Source: Pontibacter rufus
GTDB lineage: Bacteria > Bacteroidota > Bacteroidia > Cytophagales > Hymenobacteraceae
Assembly (NCBI RefSeq): GCF_015694705.1
Contig: NZ_JADQDR010000015.1
Span: 1-64,000, forward strand
DNA length: 64,000 bases
Direction: 5' to 3'
Part shown: positions 1-10,200 of the stretch, one piece after another
Layout of the letters: every line of letters starts with the position of its first letter
Position numbering within the stretch: position 1 is the first letter of the stretch
Notes under the pieces: model-generated
Database searches by the model: none
Told to the model about the DNA's origin: nothing
What the model saw: the letters and a program-made list of their open reading frames with translations, nothing else
Translations under genes and position numbers: made by a program

Positions 1-2
1 CG

Positions 3-626
3 GCAGATTACGTAAAAGAACTTTTATCGGGCGAAGGGTCCGGGCACGACTGGTGGCATATTAACCGTGTCCGGAACAATGCCAGAGCTATTGCAGCTCA
101 TGAAGAAGCAGACCTTTTTGTAGTAGAGCTGGCAGCCCTGCTCCACGATATCGGCGACCATAAGTTCCATGGCGGGGACGAAATGGTCGGGCCGCGTATG
201 GCGCAGGAATGGCTGGAACAGCATCAGGTATCACCTGAGATTACACAGCATGTATGCCTGATTATAAAGGAACTATCCTTTAAAGGAGCGGGCACATCCT
301 CTGCCATGAGCAGTAGAGAAGGCTGTGTGGTGCAGGATGCCGATCGGCTGGATGCCATTGGAGCGATTGGCATTGCAAGGGCCTTCGCTTACGGCGGCCA
401 TAAAGGACGCGAACTGTACAATCCGCAAATTCCGCCGGAGCTGCACGAGAGCTTTGCTGCTTATAAAGCCAGCGCCGCTCCCACCATCAATCACTTCTAT
501 GAAAAGCTCCTGTTGCTGAAAGACCGGATGTATACTGACATGGCAAAGCAGCTGGCCGTGCAGCGCCATCAATACATGGAAACTTTTCTGGACCAGTTTG
601 ATGCGGAGTGGCAAGGGTTACGTTAA
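3..626 (+). CDS. HD-domain phosphohydrolase, 5' end cut by the window
   Basis: The open frame runs from the first bases of the window to TAA at 624-626, so the start lies upstream; 207 residues are visible. HD-superfamily motifs are clear: GHDWWHI near visible residue 19, LLHDIGDHKF with the metal-binding His-Asp pair about 30 residues later, and a second acidic motif QDADRLDAIG in the middle. This order fits the short cytosolic YedJ/YpgQ-type HD hydrolases (about 210-220 aa), so only a few N-terminal residues should be missing. The family binds divalent metal and hydrolyses phosphate esters, often of nucleotides; the substrate cannot be read from sequence. An internal ATG at 183 lies after the HD motif and is not a plausible start. 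Confidence 0.85.
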   Translation, partial: ADYVKELLSGEGSGHDWWHINRVRNNARAIAAHEEADLFVVELAALLHDIGDHKFHGGDEMVGPRMAQEWLEQHQVSPEITQHVCLIIKELSFKGAGTSSAMSSREGCVVQDADRLDAIGAIGIARAFAYGGHKGRELYNPQIPPELHESFAAYKASAAPTINHFYEKLLLLKDRMYTDMAKQLAVQRHQYMETFLDQFDAEWQGLR

Positions 627-944
627 ATGCCTGACAGACAAAGCTGATGGTTGCCTGGTGATTGCTATTGGTAAGCTGTTGTTTTAAAGAACATCAACAA
701 AGTATAACCTTTATGCTGAAGTATAAACGCTGCTTCTCAGACAGGACTCAACAGGGAAATTGATATTTGCTTTTATTCACCAATGATTATTCTGAAGCGT
801 AATCCGTAATGCATACAACATTGCCGCGCCATACTTGGGTCATGGCAGCTTAGTTTTACAGTTACCATACTCGGCGAACAAAAGCATATGCCTGTGGCCG
901 GTAGCACTGCGGCATACGAATTCAGCACTTACAAAATTAAACCT
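627..944. other. Intergenic, no gene seen
   Basis: About 320 bp between the HD hydrolase and the antiporter. There is no convincing open frame and no strong terminator hairpin. Two AAGTATAA octamers (700-707 and 719-726) belong to the over-represented motif discussed in the findings. GATATTTG at 762-769 is one base away from the TAnnTTTG promoter box. Confidence 0.5.
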
Positions 945-2933
945 ATGGAAATACCCTTACTCTCTGACATCGTCATTATACTAGGCCTGTCGGTGGTAGT
1001 GATTCTGCTGTTTCAGCGGTTTAAGCTGCCTACCATACTTGGCTTTCTGGCTACAGGCGTTATCGCGGGGCCGCATGGGCTGAGCCTGATAACGGCTACC
1101 CACGACATTGAAATACTGGCTGAAATCGGTGTTATTCTGCTTCTTTTCATCATTGGTATGGAGTTTTCGCTCCGTAACCTGGCCCTTATTAAGCGCACAG
1201 TGTTGCTGGGCGGCACCACCCAGGTGCTGGCTACTATTGGTCTCATAGCTTTGGTAATGCTGCTGTTTAACTATAGTATGGGCGAGGCATTTTTCATGGG
1301 CTTCCTGATTGCGCTGAGCAGCACAGCCATCGTATTAAAGCTGCTCCAGGACAAAGGAGAAATAAACAGCCCGCAGGGGCGTGTGGTACTGGGCATCCTC
1401 ATTTTCCAGGACATTGTAGTGGTGCCGATGATGCTGCTGGCGCCGCTGATGGCAGGCGGATCGCAGAATATTGCCCTGGAGTTGCTGCTGATGGCCTTAA
1501 AAGGAGCATTCATTATTATATTTATGCTGGTAAGTGCCCGCTACCTGGTGCCGCGCCTGCTGTACCTGGTGGCGCGCACCAAGAGCAAAGAGCTTTTTAT
1601 ACTTTCGGTGGTGGTGATTTGCTTTGCTGTAGCCTGGCTCACCTCCAGTTTAGGCCTATCGCTGGCTTTGGGCGCTTTTATGGCCGGCCTCATTATTTCG
1701 GAGTCGGAGTACAGTCACCAGGCTACCAGCAACATACTTCCCTTTCGCGAGATTTTTACCAGCTTCTTCTTCGTTTCTATCGGCATGCTGCTCGACTTTC
1801 ATTTTATGATCCGGCACCTTCCCGTTATCCTGGGCCTCACGCTGATTGTTTTGCTTATCAAAACCCTGGTAGCCACCATCGCCACCCGCCTGCTGCAGTA
1901 TCCGCTCCGCATTTCGCTGCTGGTTGGCCTCTCTATTTTCCAGGTGGGTGAATTTGCCTTTATACTTTCCAAAACTGGTACCACTTACGGGCTGCTTACA
2001 GAGCAGACCTACCAATATTTCCTGTGCGTGTCGCTGCTGAGTATGGCCATCACACCTTTTATCATCGGGTACTCCCAAAAACTGGCCCTGGGTGTAAGTT
2101 CGCTCCTCAGCGCCAACCAGGAGGAAGTGCCCTTCGCCCCTACCGACGCAGCATCCGACCTCCCCAACCTGAGCGATCATGTCGTGATTATAGGTTTTGG
2201 CATAAACGGCCGCAATGTGGCCAGGGCAGCCAGGTTTGCCCATATCCCTTATGTTATAGTAGAGCTTAATGCTGTAACAGTGAAGCATGAACGCCAGCAG
2301 GGCGAACCTATACTTTATGGTGACGCCGTGCACGGCAATATCCTGCATCATGTAAACATACATCAGGCCCGGGTGGTGGTGGTGGCCATCTCAGACCCGG
2401 AGGCCACGCGGCGGATTACGGCCAGCATCCGCCAGCTTTCTGATAAAGTACACGTGATTGTGCGTGTGCGTTTTGTGCAGGAAATGGAGGAAAACTACCG
2501 GCTGGGCGCTGACGAAGTGATTCCGGAGGAGTTTGAAACGTCTATCGAGATATTTACCAGGGTGCTCTCCAAATACCTGATGCCCCGCGACCAGATAGAG
2601 GCCTTTACACACAAAATACGCGCCGACAACTACGACATGCTGCGCAGCCTGGCGGGACGCAACACCGGTATGGGCGATTTTGAAGCAGACCTGCCCGACA
2701 TTGAAGTTGCCAGCCTGCGCGTTTATACCGATGACAAGGATATCATAGATAAACCTATACATGAAATGGATATCCGCAAGCAGTTCAGTATCACGGTGGT
2801 CGCCATTAAGCGGGATGGTAATACTATTCTGAACGTGAACGCCCAGACAGTATTAAAGCAAGGGGATGTGGTATACGTGGTAGGAAGGCCCGATGATGTA
2901 ATGCGCTTCAGCAATTACCTGAAAAACGACTGA
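945..2933 (+). CDS. CPA2-family cation:proton antiporter with TrkA-N/TrkA-C domains (KefB/KefC-like)
   Basis: A 662-aa inner-membrane exchanger. The N-terminal 380 residues form about 12 hydrophobic segments of the Na_H_Exchanger fold (LPTILGFLATGVIAGPHGL near the start; the conserved FLIALSSTAIVLKLL and FQDIVVVPMML regions follow). A Rossmann RCK/TrkA-N domain starts with GFGINGRN at about residue 417, and a TrkA-C domain closes the protein (roughly 575-660). The family moves K+ or Na+ against H+ and is gated by nucleotide binding to the RCK domain. The start at 945 (MEIPLLSDIV) matches how family members begin; an in-frame ATG at 888 would add 19 hydrophilic residues and is less likely. It appears monocistronic. 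No glutathione-linked ancillary gene (KefF/KefG) is nearby, so calling it Kef proper is not justified. Confidence 0.92.
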   Translation: MEIPLLSDIVIILGLSVVVILLFQRFKLPTILGFLATGVIAGPHGLSLITATHDIEILAEIGVILLLFIIGMEFSLRNLALIKRTVLLGGTTQVLATIGLIALVMLLFNYSMGEAFFMGFLIALSSTAIVLKLLQDKGEINSPQGRVVLGILIFQDIVVVPMMLLAPLMAGGSQNIALELLLMALKGAFIIIFMLVSARYLVPRLLYLVARTKSKELFILSVVVICFAVAWLTSSLGLSLALGAFMAGLIISESEYSHQATSNILPFREIFTSFFFVSIGMLLDFHFMIRHLPVILGLTLIVLLIKTLVATIATRLLQYPLRISLLVGLSIFQVGEFAFILSKTGTTYGLLTEQTYQYFLCVSLLSMAITPFIIGYSQKLALGVSSLLSANQEEVPFAPTDAASDLPNLSDHVVIIGFGINGRNVARAARFAHIPYVIVELNAVTVKHERQQGEPILYGDAVHGNILHHVNIHQARVVVVAISDPEATRRITASIRQLSDKVHVIVRVRFVQEMEENYRLGADEVIPEEFETSIEIFTRVLSKYLMPRDQIEAFTHKIRADNYDMLRSLAGRNTGMGDFEADLPDIEVASLRVYTDDKDIIDKPIHEMDIRKQFSITVVAIKRDGNTILNVNAQTVLKQGDVVYVVGRPDDVMRFSNYLKND

Positions 2934-3012
2934 CAGGCACACTTTCCCTGCTGTTTATTTTCCGGTTTGTACCTGTCCCGTATGGCTGAAAGTATAAGTT
3001 GCATTGTCAGGT

Positions 3013-3615
3013 TTACGGCTTCTTTTGCGGCAATTTACCCAATATTTCTTCTACCTGCTGCTGCACTTTACGATAGCCGGCCCTGAAGTTTGAGATAGCC
3101 CCTTCCGACCACCCGCGCCACACCAATGCGCCTGTTGCCGGATTTATCATGTCGATGATCAGGGTACCTTCCTTAAACAGATCCACAGGGCGGTAGCCGG
3201 GCAGGCCGGCGTCTTTGTAATGATAGCGGTAACCACTCATATAAGCATAACTATACCCGAAGCCAGGCGCAAAATTTTCAGGTTTGTCTTTCTCCACCGG
3301 CACCGACACACTTACATCGTAAGCCAGCAACACATCTGGATTGGCAGTGGCAGCTACCTTTTTATACCCTCTTTGCTGCAACTCCTCCTCCACCGCTTTC
3401 CGGATATTTTTATCGAGACTGGCGTTAAATCCTTCGTCGTAAGCGGCCGGAGCTAGCGGCTGCTCCTGGTACCAGGCATAAGTTGTATATATAGCCGGCT
3501 TTGCGCCTGGCGCTGCTATGGCAGTAGTATGCACTATACCCGAACCAACCACACAGGCGCTCAACAAAAATGGCAACAGCAGGTACAGGCAAACAAAAGA
3601 CAGATCTTTTCTCAT
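3013..3615 (-). CDS. DUF4136 domain lipoprotein
   Basis: A 200-aa protein with an N-terminal lipoprotein signal: a basic MRKD start, a hydrophobic stretch and the lipobox LLSAC with Cys21. The mature part carries the DUF4136 pattern: a TYAW motif after the signal, a long helix with DKNIRKAVEEELQQRGY, a DVLLAYDVSV strand, and a C-terminal GTLIIDMINPATGALVWRG stretch. The last element is diagnostic of the family, in which the protein states that it is placed in the envelope. The molecular function is unknown. It is convergent with the antiporter gene (80 bp between stops) and has no operon partner. Confidence 0.88.
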   Translation of the reverse strand: MRKDLSFVCLYLLLPFLLSACVVGSGIVHTTAIAAPGAKPAIYTTYAWYQEQPLAPAAYDEGFNASLDKNIRKAVEEELQQRGYKKVAATANPDVLLAYDVSVSVPVEKDKPENFAPGFGYSYAYMSGYRYHYKDAGLPGYRPVDLFKEGTLIIDMINPATGALVWRGWSEGAISNFRAGYRKVQQQVEEILGKLPQKKP

Positions 3616-4358
3616 TTTGTTTAATATAGGGCGACGGTCATAATAAATTTACAGCTTTGAAGTATACGTAGCAATATTCCGGGCGCTATACCTCATGTTC
3701 ATACCTGATAATCAAATGCCTATTATCAATTGTATCAAGTATAGATATATGTTATTTTAACCTGCCTGCTTAGCCCGTTAAAACAGTACAGAGCACCATA
3801 CATGGATTTTCCGGCAAAGTAAAAACCGGTCATACTGCCGGGCACGGCGGGCAGAAAGCAAATTAAAATCAGGCGGAAACCTCTTATGCAACCTCCGGCA
3901 GATGTGTATATAGCAGCACCATCTGGCGGCCTTTTTCTTTACGCAACTTACGTTCTTAAGCTGCTACAAAAATAATATGTTGCGCCAAAGATATAATTCT
4001 AAATCATTTTACAGCGCTGTTTTTCCTTTTGGCTTACCTGTATATAAGGATATACAATCGCTGGCTAAAAAGGTAAAACACAAAAAACTATTTTGCCGAT
4101 GCTGGCTACAACCCCGAATTACCACACCGCCGAAGAAGTTCTTTTTAGTATTAAATCCGGCTGGAGGGTGTTTATACATGGCAGCACGCCGGCGCATACA
4201 TCAGTATGGCCCGGCCGGATTACCACAGCAGACTTAGGAAAGAAGCTTTCAACCGCTTCAGGTGTCTGTGGGATCTTTAAATTATATAACTATAAAAGTT
4301 AAAAACGGGTATGAGAAGGTACTTAATTAAATAAATCTTCAAACTAAACTATATCTAT
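3616..4358. other. Gene-poor 740-bp stretch holding a gene remnant
   Basis: The DUF4136 gene and the DUF1206 gene are divergent across this interval. Apart from the acetyl-CoA hydrolase/transferase remnant at 4099-4200, I see no open frame that looks coding. AAGTATA copies lie at 3660-3666 and 3737-3743. No clear TAnnTTTG box was found for either flanking gene. Confidence 0.5.
4099..4302 (+). pseudogene. Remnant of an acetyl-CoA hydrolase/CoA-transferase gene (N-terminal fragment)
   Basis: The frame from ATG 4099 encodes NYHTAEEVLFSIKSG followed by WRVFIHGSTPAHT. This matches the N-terminal signature of the acetyl-CoA hydrolase/4-hydroxybutyrate CoA-transferase family, whose members begin with a xSAEEAxxxIKSGDRVFIHGSAATPT-like stretch. 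About 30 residues align; after 4200 the frame loses similarity and stops at 4302, whereas the full enzyme is about 430-500 aa. No continuation was seen in other frames downstream, where the DUF1206 gene begins at 4359. I read it as the decayed stump of a deleted gene. The match is from memory of the family signature and covers a short segment, so confidence is moderate. Confidence 0.55.
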
Positions 4359-5198
4359 ATGGCTGATATTGCTGCTCATGTTCCTGCCCCACCGCCAAAG
4401 TGGGTAAAAAAGTTCGCCAGAATTGGCCTTATCGCCAAGGGCGTGGTATATTGTCTGGTAGGCATCCTCGCCTTTATGGCCGCTTTCGAACTTGGCGGCA
4501 AGTCTACACAGGATGCCGGTAAAAAAGGAGTATTCCAGTTTATACTTCAGCAACCTTTCGGAAAAGTGCTGCTGGCCATTGTGGCGCTCGGCCTGTTTTG
4601 CTACTGCATCTGGCGACTGATAGAAGCTATAAAGGATACAGAACGCAAAGGAAATGATGCAAAAGGTATAGCCGTGCGCCTGCGCTATGCCTTTAGCGGG
4701 CTTGTTTATGGTGCGCTGGCCTTCTATGCCGCTAAACTCGTCCTCGGATCAGGTAGTAGCGGCGGTGGCGGCGGCGGTTCGCGCGAAACAATGGCACGCG
4801 AACTGTTGCACCAGCCGTTCGGGCAGTGGCTGGTGGGCATTGTGGCAGTAGGCACTGCGCTTGCCGGTTTATATCAGATATACCTGGGCCTTTCAGATAA
4901 GTACAAAGAGAAAGTGCAGAAATCAGGCCTGGCACATGACAAGGAAGCGATGATGATTCGTGCTGGCAAAATCGGGTATGTGGCCCGCGGCATTGTTTGG
5001 ATCGTAATCGGCTACCTGTTTCTGAAAGCCGCCTTACAGGCCAATGCCAACCAGGCCGGTGGCAGCGACAGCGCCTTCCAGTGGCTCGAAAATTCATCTT
5101 ACGGGTCGTACATCCTGGGAGCCGTAGCGCTGGGCCTGATATGCTACGGTATATTTATGTTTATGCGTGCCAAGTACCAGGCCATCAACGGCGCGTAA
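4359..5198 (+). CDS. DUF1206 domain membrane protein
   Basis: A 279-aa integral membrane protein made of three similar units, each an approximately 70-residue pair of hydrophobic segments: units start near ARIGLIAKGVVYCLVG (about 22), LRYAFSGLVYGALAFY (about 110) and AGKIGYVARGIVWIVIG (about 205). The repeated ARxGxxAKGxVY pattern defines DUF1206, whose members have three tandem copies. A Gly-Ser-rich linker (SGSSGGGGGGS) separates units one and two. The function is unknown. It stands alone, with a hairpin terminator 27 bp downstream. Confidence 0.9.
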   Translation: MADIAAHVPAPPPKWVKKFARIGLIAKGVVYCLVGILAFMAAFELGGKSTQDAGKKGVFQFILQQPFGKVLLAIVALGLFCYCIWRLIEAIKDTERKGNDAKGIAVRLRYAFSGLVYGALAFYAAKLVLGSGSSGGGGGGSRETMARELLHQPFGQWLVGIVAVGTALAGLYQIYLGLSDKYKEKVQKSGLAHDKEAMMIRAGKIGYVARGIVWIVIGYLFLKAALQANANQAGGSDSAFQWLENSSYGSYILGAVALGLICYGIFMFMRAKYQAINGA

Positions 5199-5224
5199 GT
5201 ACAAGAGTTATTTCCTTTTTCCGG

Positions 5225-5265
5225 AGCCACTGCTTTGTTAGCATATAACAAAACAGTGGCTTTTT
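5225..5265 (+). terminator. Rho-independent terminator after the DUF1206 gene
   Basis: AGCCACTG at 5225-5232 pairs with CAGTGGCT at 5254-5261; the inner part (TTTGTTA/TAACAAA) extends the stem, and five T follow. Confidence 0.8.
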
Positions 5266-5396
5266 CATGTACGGGTTTTCTTATAAAATTGTACTACGCA
5301 GAAATACATAGAAATCGGCTATATATTTCCTGCTATACCCGGATAGCCATAAGAGGCGGCAGAATAAATAAAATTTTCTAGCTTCACAGGAAATTG

Positions 5397-5404
5397 TAAC
5401 TTTG
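5397..5404 (+). promoter_or_regulatory. TAnnTTTG -7 promoter box upstream of the NtrC-type regulator
   Basis: TAACTTTG matches the Bacteroidota primary sigma -7 consensus exactly; TTTTC near 5374 could serve as a weak -33 element. Transcription would begin about 5411, which argues for the ATG at 5438 rather than the TTG at 5402 as start of the regulator gene. Confidence 0.5.
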
Positions 5405-5437
5405 GAATTGCACAGAATAGGTGCTGTTTTAACCTGC

Positions 5438-6796
5438 ATGAAAAACGCTTCCTTCAAAATCTTTATCCTGGATGATGATGTGTGGTACAGTGAGTTACTG
5501 GCATATCACCTGTCGCTAAACCCGGATTACGAACTTAAAATATTTCATACTGCCAGCGACTGCCTTGCCGGCATGCACGAGTGCCCGGATATAGTTACAC
5601 TGGATTATTCGCTGCCTGACAAAAGCGGCACGGACGTACTCAAAAAAACCAAGGCGCTCCACCCGGATACCCAGGTTATAATTATTTCAGGCCAGGACGA
5701 CGTGGCAACGGCTGTGGATTTGCTTAAAAAAGGCGCCTACGATTACCTTGTAAAAGACGACGAGACCCCTCAAAGGCTTTGGAATGCCATCCACAAGATC
5801 CGCGAAAACGTATCGCTGCGCGCAGAAATCAGCCGGCTGCGCGATGAGGTAGGCCAAAAGTATGATTTCAGCAAGGTTATCATCGGCAACAGCGAACCCA
5901 TCAGGCATGTTTTTGAGATGATGGACAAAGCCGCTAAAACCAATATTACGATTTCCATACATGGCGAAACAGGAACAGGCAAAGAACTGGTGGCCAAAGC
6001 CATACATTACAATGGCCCAAAAAAAAATATGCCCTATGTAGCCGTAAATATAGCAGCTATTCCACGCGAACTCATTGAAAGTGAACTGTTCGGCCATGAG
6101 AAAGGCGCTTTTACCGGTGCTACAGCGCGCCGCTTGGGCAGGTTTGAAGAGGCCGGTAAGGGTACTATTTTTCTGGACGAAATCGGAGAGCTGGACATCA
6201 GTTTGCAAGCCAAGCTCCTGCGCGTACTTCAGGAGAAGGAAATAACCCGTGTGGGCGGCAATGCAGTAATACCGGTTGAAGGGCGCATTATAGTAGCTAC
6301 GCACAAAAACCTGCCAGAGGAAGTGAAGAAAGGCAATTTCAGGGAAGACTTATATTATCGATTGCTAGGATTGCCTATCCACCTGCCGCCGCTCCGTGAG
6401 CGCGGCGGAGACATTCTGGTACTAGCCAAAACGTTTATAGATAACTTTGCCCGGGAAAATGGATTGGGTAAAAAAACGCTTTCTGAAGCAGCCCAGCAAA
6501 AACTGCTCTCCTACCCTTTTCCTGGTAATGTGCGCGAGCTGAAAGCCCTGGCAGAGCTGGCCGTGGTACTGTCGGATGAAGAAGAAATACAGGAGCAGGA
6601 AATAAATTTTACTGCCAATGCCACGGAAAAAGATTTCCTGGCAACGGAACGTTCGCTTAAAGATTATACTATTGCTATCATCCAGCATTTTCTTGACAAG
6701 TATGACTACAATGTACTGCTGGTAGCGCAAAAGCTCGACGTGGGCAAATCCACGCTCTACAGAATGATTCAGAACCAGGAACTCCGCATAAAATAA
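5438..6796 (+). CDS. Sigma-54-dependent response regulator, NtrC family
   Basis: A 452-aa protein with three domains. The receiver (about 1-125) has the acidic pocket LDDD at 11-14, the phospho-acceptor Asp56 in VTLDYSLPD and the conserved Lys in YLVKDDE. The AAA+ domain (about 145-375) has Walker A GETGTGKE, the sigma-54 contact loop GAFTGA, Walker B IFLDEIGE and the arginine finger region FREDLYYRL. The C-terminal Fis-type helix-turn-helix is VAQKLDVGKSTLYRMI. It should activate sigma-54 promoters on phosphorylation. The seven-PAS hybrid kinase gene starts 413 bp downstream on the same strand and is the obvious candidate partner, but co-transcription is not shown. Start ATG 5438 is chosen because MKNASFKIFILDDD is the normal receiver N-terminus and a promoter box overlaps the longer alternative. 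Confidence 0.94.
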   Translation: MKNASFKIFILDDDVWYSELLAYHLSLNPDYELKIFHTASDCLAGMHECPDIVTLDYSLPDKSGTDVLKKTKALHPDTQVIIISGQDDVATAVDLLKKGAYDYLVKDDETPQRLWNAIHKIRENVSLRAEISRLRDEVGQKYDFSKVIIGNSEPIRHVFEMMDKAAKTNITISIHGETGTGKELVAKAIHYNGPKKNMPYVAVNIAAIPRELIESELFGHEKGAFTGATARRLGRFEEAGKGTIFLDEIGELDISLQAKLLRVLQEKEITRVGGNAVIPVEGRIIVATHKNLPEEVKKGNFREDLYYRLLGLPIHLPPLRERGGDILVLAKTFIDNFARENGLGKKTLSEAAQQKLLSYPFPGNVRELKALAELAVVLSDEEEIQEQEINFTANATEKDFLATERSLKDYTIAIIQHFLDKYDYNVLLVAQKLDVGKSTLYRMIQNQELRIK

Positions 6797-7209
6797 ACTC
6801 AGGGCCGGGTACAGGCAAAACGCACCTTTTATCAAAGCAGGTCACCCCGCAAATTAGTTTATTTCCGATTGCAGCAGGTATAAAGCAGCGGACAGGTCAG
6901 GATCTGAAAGAACAAAGTATGGCAGAAAAAATAGGAGTATGATTTATTCGTGTCTTACGGTTTTTGTACCAGGATTTTCGTCCCGCTTTTTATATCCTGT
7001 TGAGGTGCATACCACTTGCATGAGTTTATACTCCTTTTGTTGTCCGGCTGCCCCGGTAACCACCAGTATGGCAGGGAATGTTCTGTAAGTGCGGCTTACG
7101 CAGCAATTTCTATTGGTTTTGCTGAACCTAAAAAACTTAGCCGCGAGAAAGGTTAAAAGTGAACTCTAAATTATAAAATGCCTTATATTGCCGTACAATT
7201 AGCCCGGAT
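6797..7209. other. 413-bp intergenic region, nothing recognised
   Basis: The interval separates the NtrC-type regulator from the hybrid kinase on the same strand. No gene, clear terminator hairpin or TAnnTTTG box was found. A sigma-54 type GG-N10-GC element was not evident by eye. Confidence 0.4.
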
Positions 7210-10200
7210 ATGGAATTATTACAGGAAATAACGCAGCTGCGCCAGCAATTGGATCAGGAGCGGCAAGCGCGAATAGCTGCCGAAGAATTGGCAGAAGAGC
7301 GAGGCAGGTATATAACGGAAAAGTGCCAGAACCAAGATCTGCTGGAACTCCAGTCCGGATTCCAGGAAGAATACCCTAATCCTATTTTCCGGGTTGACTA
7401 TACCGGTCAGGTAATCTACGCCAATACAGCAGGCCAGCACCTGCTCCACACACAGATACAGCACCGGCACCCAAGCTTTAGCAGGCTGCTGCGCCGTAAA
7501 GTCTGCCAGCTGGGTCACGGGAATACACCTGCTACCTTCAAATCATACATTGCGCAACACTATTACATGCTTTTCCTGGTGCCGCTGCCAGGTAAAGGGT
7601 ATGTAAACATTTATATGACCGACATTACGGCCTGGCATAAAGCCGAACTTGCCTTATACGAAAGCCAGAACTTTGTCACGAACATTGCCCGCACCAGTCC
7701 CAGCATCACTTATATTTATGATATAGAAGAAGATAAATGCATTTACCTGAACGAGCGCATTACGCAGGTGCTGGGCTATACCAGCGCTGATATTGCCGCT
7801 ATGGAAGGTAACTTTTTCACCTCAATCGTTGTGTACGAAGACCTGCAGCGCCTCTATAACCATACCTACCGCATGCTGCACGCGCAGGACAGCGACATAG
7901 AGGAAACAGAATACCAGGTACAGCACAAAGATAAAAGCATAAGGCACCTGCTTTGCCGCGAAAGTGTATTTAAAAGGGGTCGCGATGGTCAGGTGGTGCA
8001 GGTAATCGGTGCGGCTGACGATGTAACAGATCTGTGGCGTAAAAACCAGGAACTGGAGCGCCAGAAAAATTTTTATGAAACTATCCTCAACCTGATACCC
8101 TCCGACATAGCCGTTTACGACAAAAACTTACGTTATCTCTTTGTTAATCCTGCGGCCATACCCGACGTACAGTTGCGCGAGTGGATTATTGGTAAAACCA
8201 ACGAGGAGTACTGCCATTACCGCAATGTGCCGCTGGAGCGCCTGGAGAAGAGAGGCAGCTACCTGACCCGCGCCCTGGTGGAGAAAAAGCAAGTAGCGTT
8301 TGAAGAACGGCTGCCTGATAAAAAAGGGAATTTTTCCTATCATATCCGGAACTTAAGCCCCAGCATAAATAAAGACGGCGAAGTAGAGTTAATCATTGGC
8401 TATGGCCTTAATATCACGGATTTGCGCAGGGCGCAGGAGGCAATTGAGCTGAGTGAGGCTAAGAACAGGGCCATACTTGCTGCTATTCCGGATCTCATCT
8501 TTATTTTTAATAGTGAAGGTATTTGCCTGGACACAAAAAATGTGGGCCAGGAGCACCTGCTCATACCCCAGGATCAGGTGATAGGCAGCAGCATCCTAAA
8601 GCTGCTGCCCGACGGGTTAGGAGAACAGATGGAGCACCTGATTCGGAAGGTACTGGATATGGGAGCCCCTGAAGTAACGCATTTCGATCTGCAACTACCC
8701 GGCGGCATACGCTACTACGAAGCGCGCCTGATAAAGTATAGCCAGGACTATGTAATGATCATCGTCCGTGATACCACCGAAGAGCACAAGGCAGCACAGG
8801 AGGTACGCGAGAAAAATGAATTTATACGCCTCGTAATCGACACCAGTCCCAGCATGATTTATGTGAAGGACGAAAAAGGCAACTTTATACTGGCCAACCA
8901 GGAAATAGCAAATCTATTTAACGTGCCTCCGGAGGAGGTTACCGGCCTGAATACGCTCGATGTTACCTCAAACGATGAAGATGCCCGGCATTTGCTTGCC
9001 ACAGACCTGGAGGTGATCCGGGAGCGCAGGGAGATGAAAGTGGTGGACAGGTTTACAAAGCCTGATGGGGAGGTATTGTGGCTCAGCACCATCAAAAGAC
9101 CACTTATTACCAGCGATGGGCGAGTACATGTGCTGGGCATCTCTACCAATATTACTGAGCAGCGCCTGGCCAGCCAACGCCTGCAGCAAAGCGAAGAACT
9201 CTACCGCCTGCTTTCCGAAAACTCCAAAGACACCATTAGCCTGCATAACCTGGATGGCAGCTACAGCTATGTGTCGCAGGCGGCAGAAGAGATGTACGGC
9301 TACCCGGTAGCAGATTTGCTCCAGATGCAGCCTGCGGACATTATTCACCCGGATGACCTGCAGATGGTGCGCCAGGAGGGCTATCTGCGTGCTATCCGCG
9401 ACAATAAAAATGCAACAGTAGTGCACCGCGCTATCAGAAAAGATGGCAGCATTATCTGGCTTGAAACGAACATGAAACCTGTCCGCGGGAAAGATGGCCT
9501 CATCGTAAAACTGCAATCTGCCTCACGCGATATCACCAAGCGCCGCGCCGCAGACGAGGCCCTCAAGTATAGCGAGAAAAAATACCGCGACCTCATCACC
9601 TACAGCCAGGCTTACATCTGCACCCACGACCTGCAAGGGCATATTCTCTCCGTAAACCCATACTTTAAGAAGATGCTCAACTACGAAGAGGATGAGCTGC
9701 AGGGCTCCTATATTCAAAACCTGGTCCCGGAAAAGCACCGCCACAACTTTCCGCAGTATATGCAGGAGTTTACAAACAAAAGCGTAGTAGACGGTGTGCT
9801 CTCCATTTTCAACAAGGAAAATGAGCAACGTTTCTTATACTTCCAAAGCTATAAAGTAGAGGAAGCCAAAAATGATTCTTACGTGGTGAGCATTGCACAG
9901 GATATTACAGAGAGGATGTTGGCGGAGCGTGAACTGGTAAAAGCCAAGGAGGCGGCAGAAGAATCTGCCCGCGTAAAAGAAAACTTCCTGGCCAACATGA
10001 GCCACGAAATCCGCACGCCTATGAACGGCATTATGGGTATGGCCGGGCTTTTGTCTAAAACTCCCCTGGACGATTACCAGAAGAATTATCTTAAAATAAT
10101 CCGGCAGTCCACCGATAACCTGCTGGTAATTATCAACGACATTCTGGACATTGCCAAGATAGAAGCCGGCAAACTGGAATTGGAGGAAATCCCATTCAAC

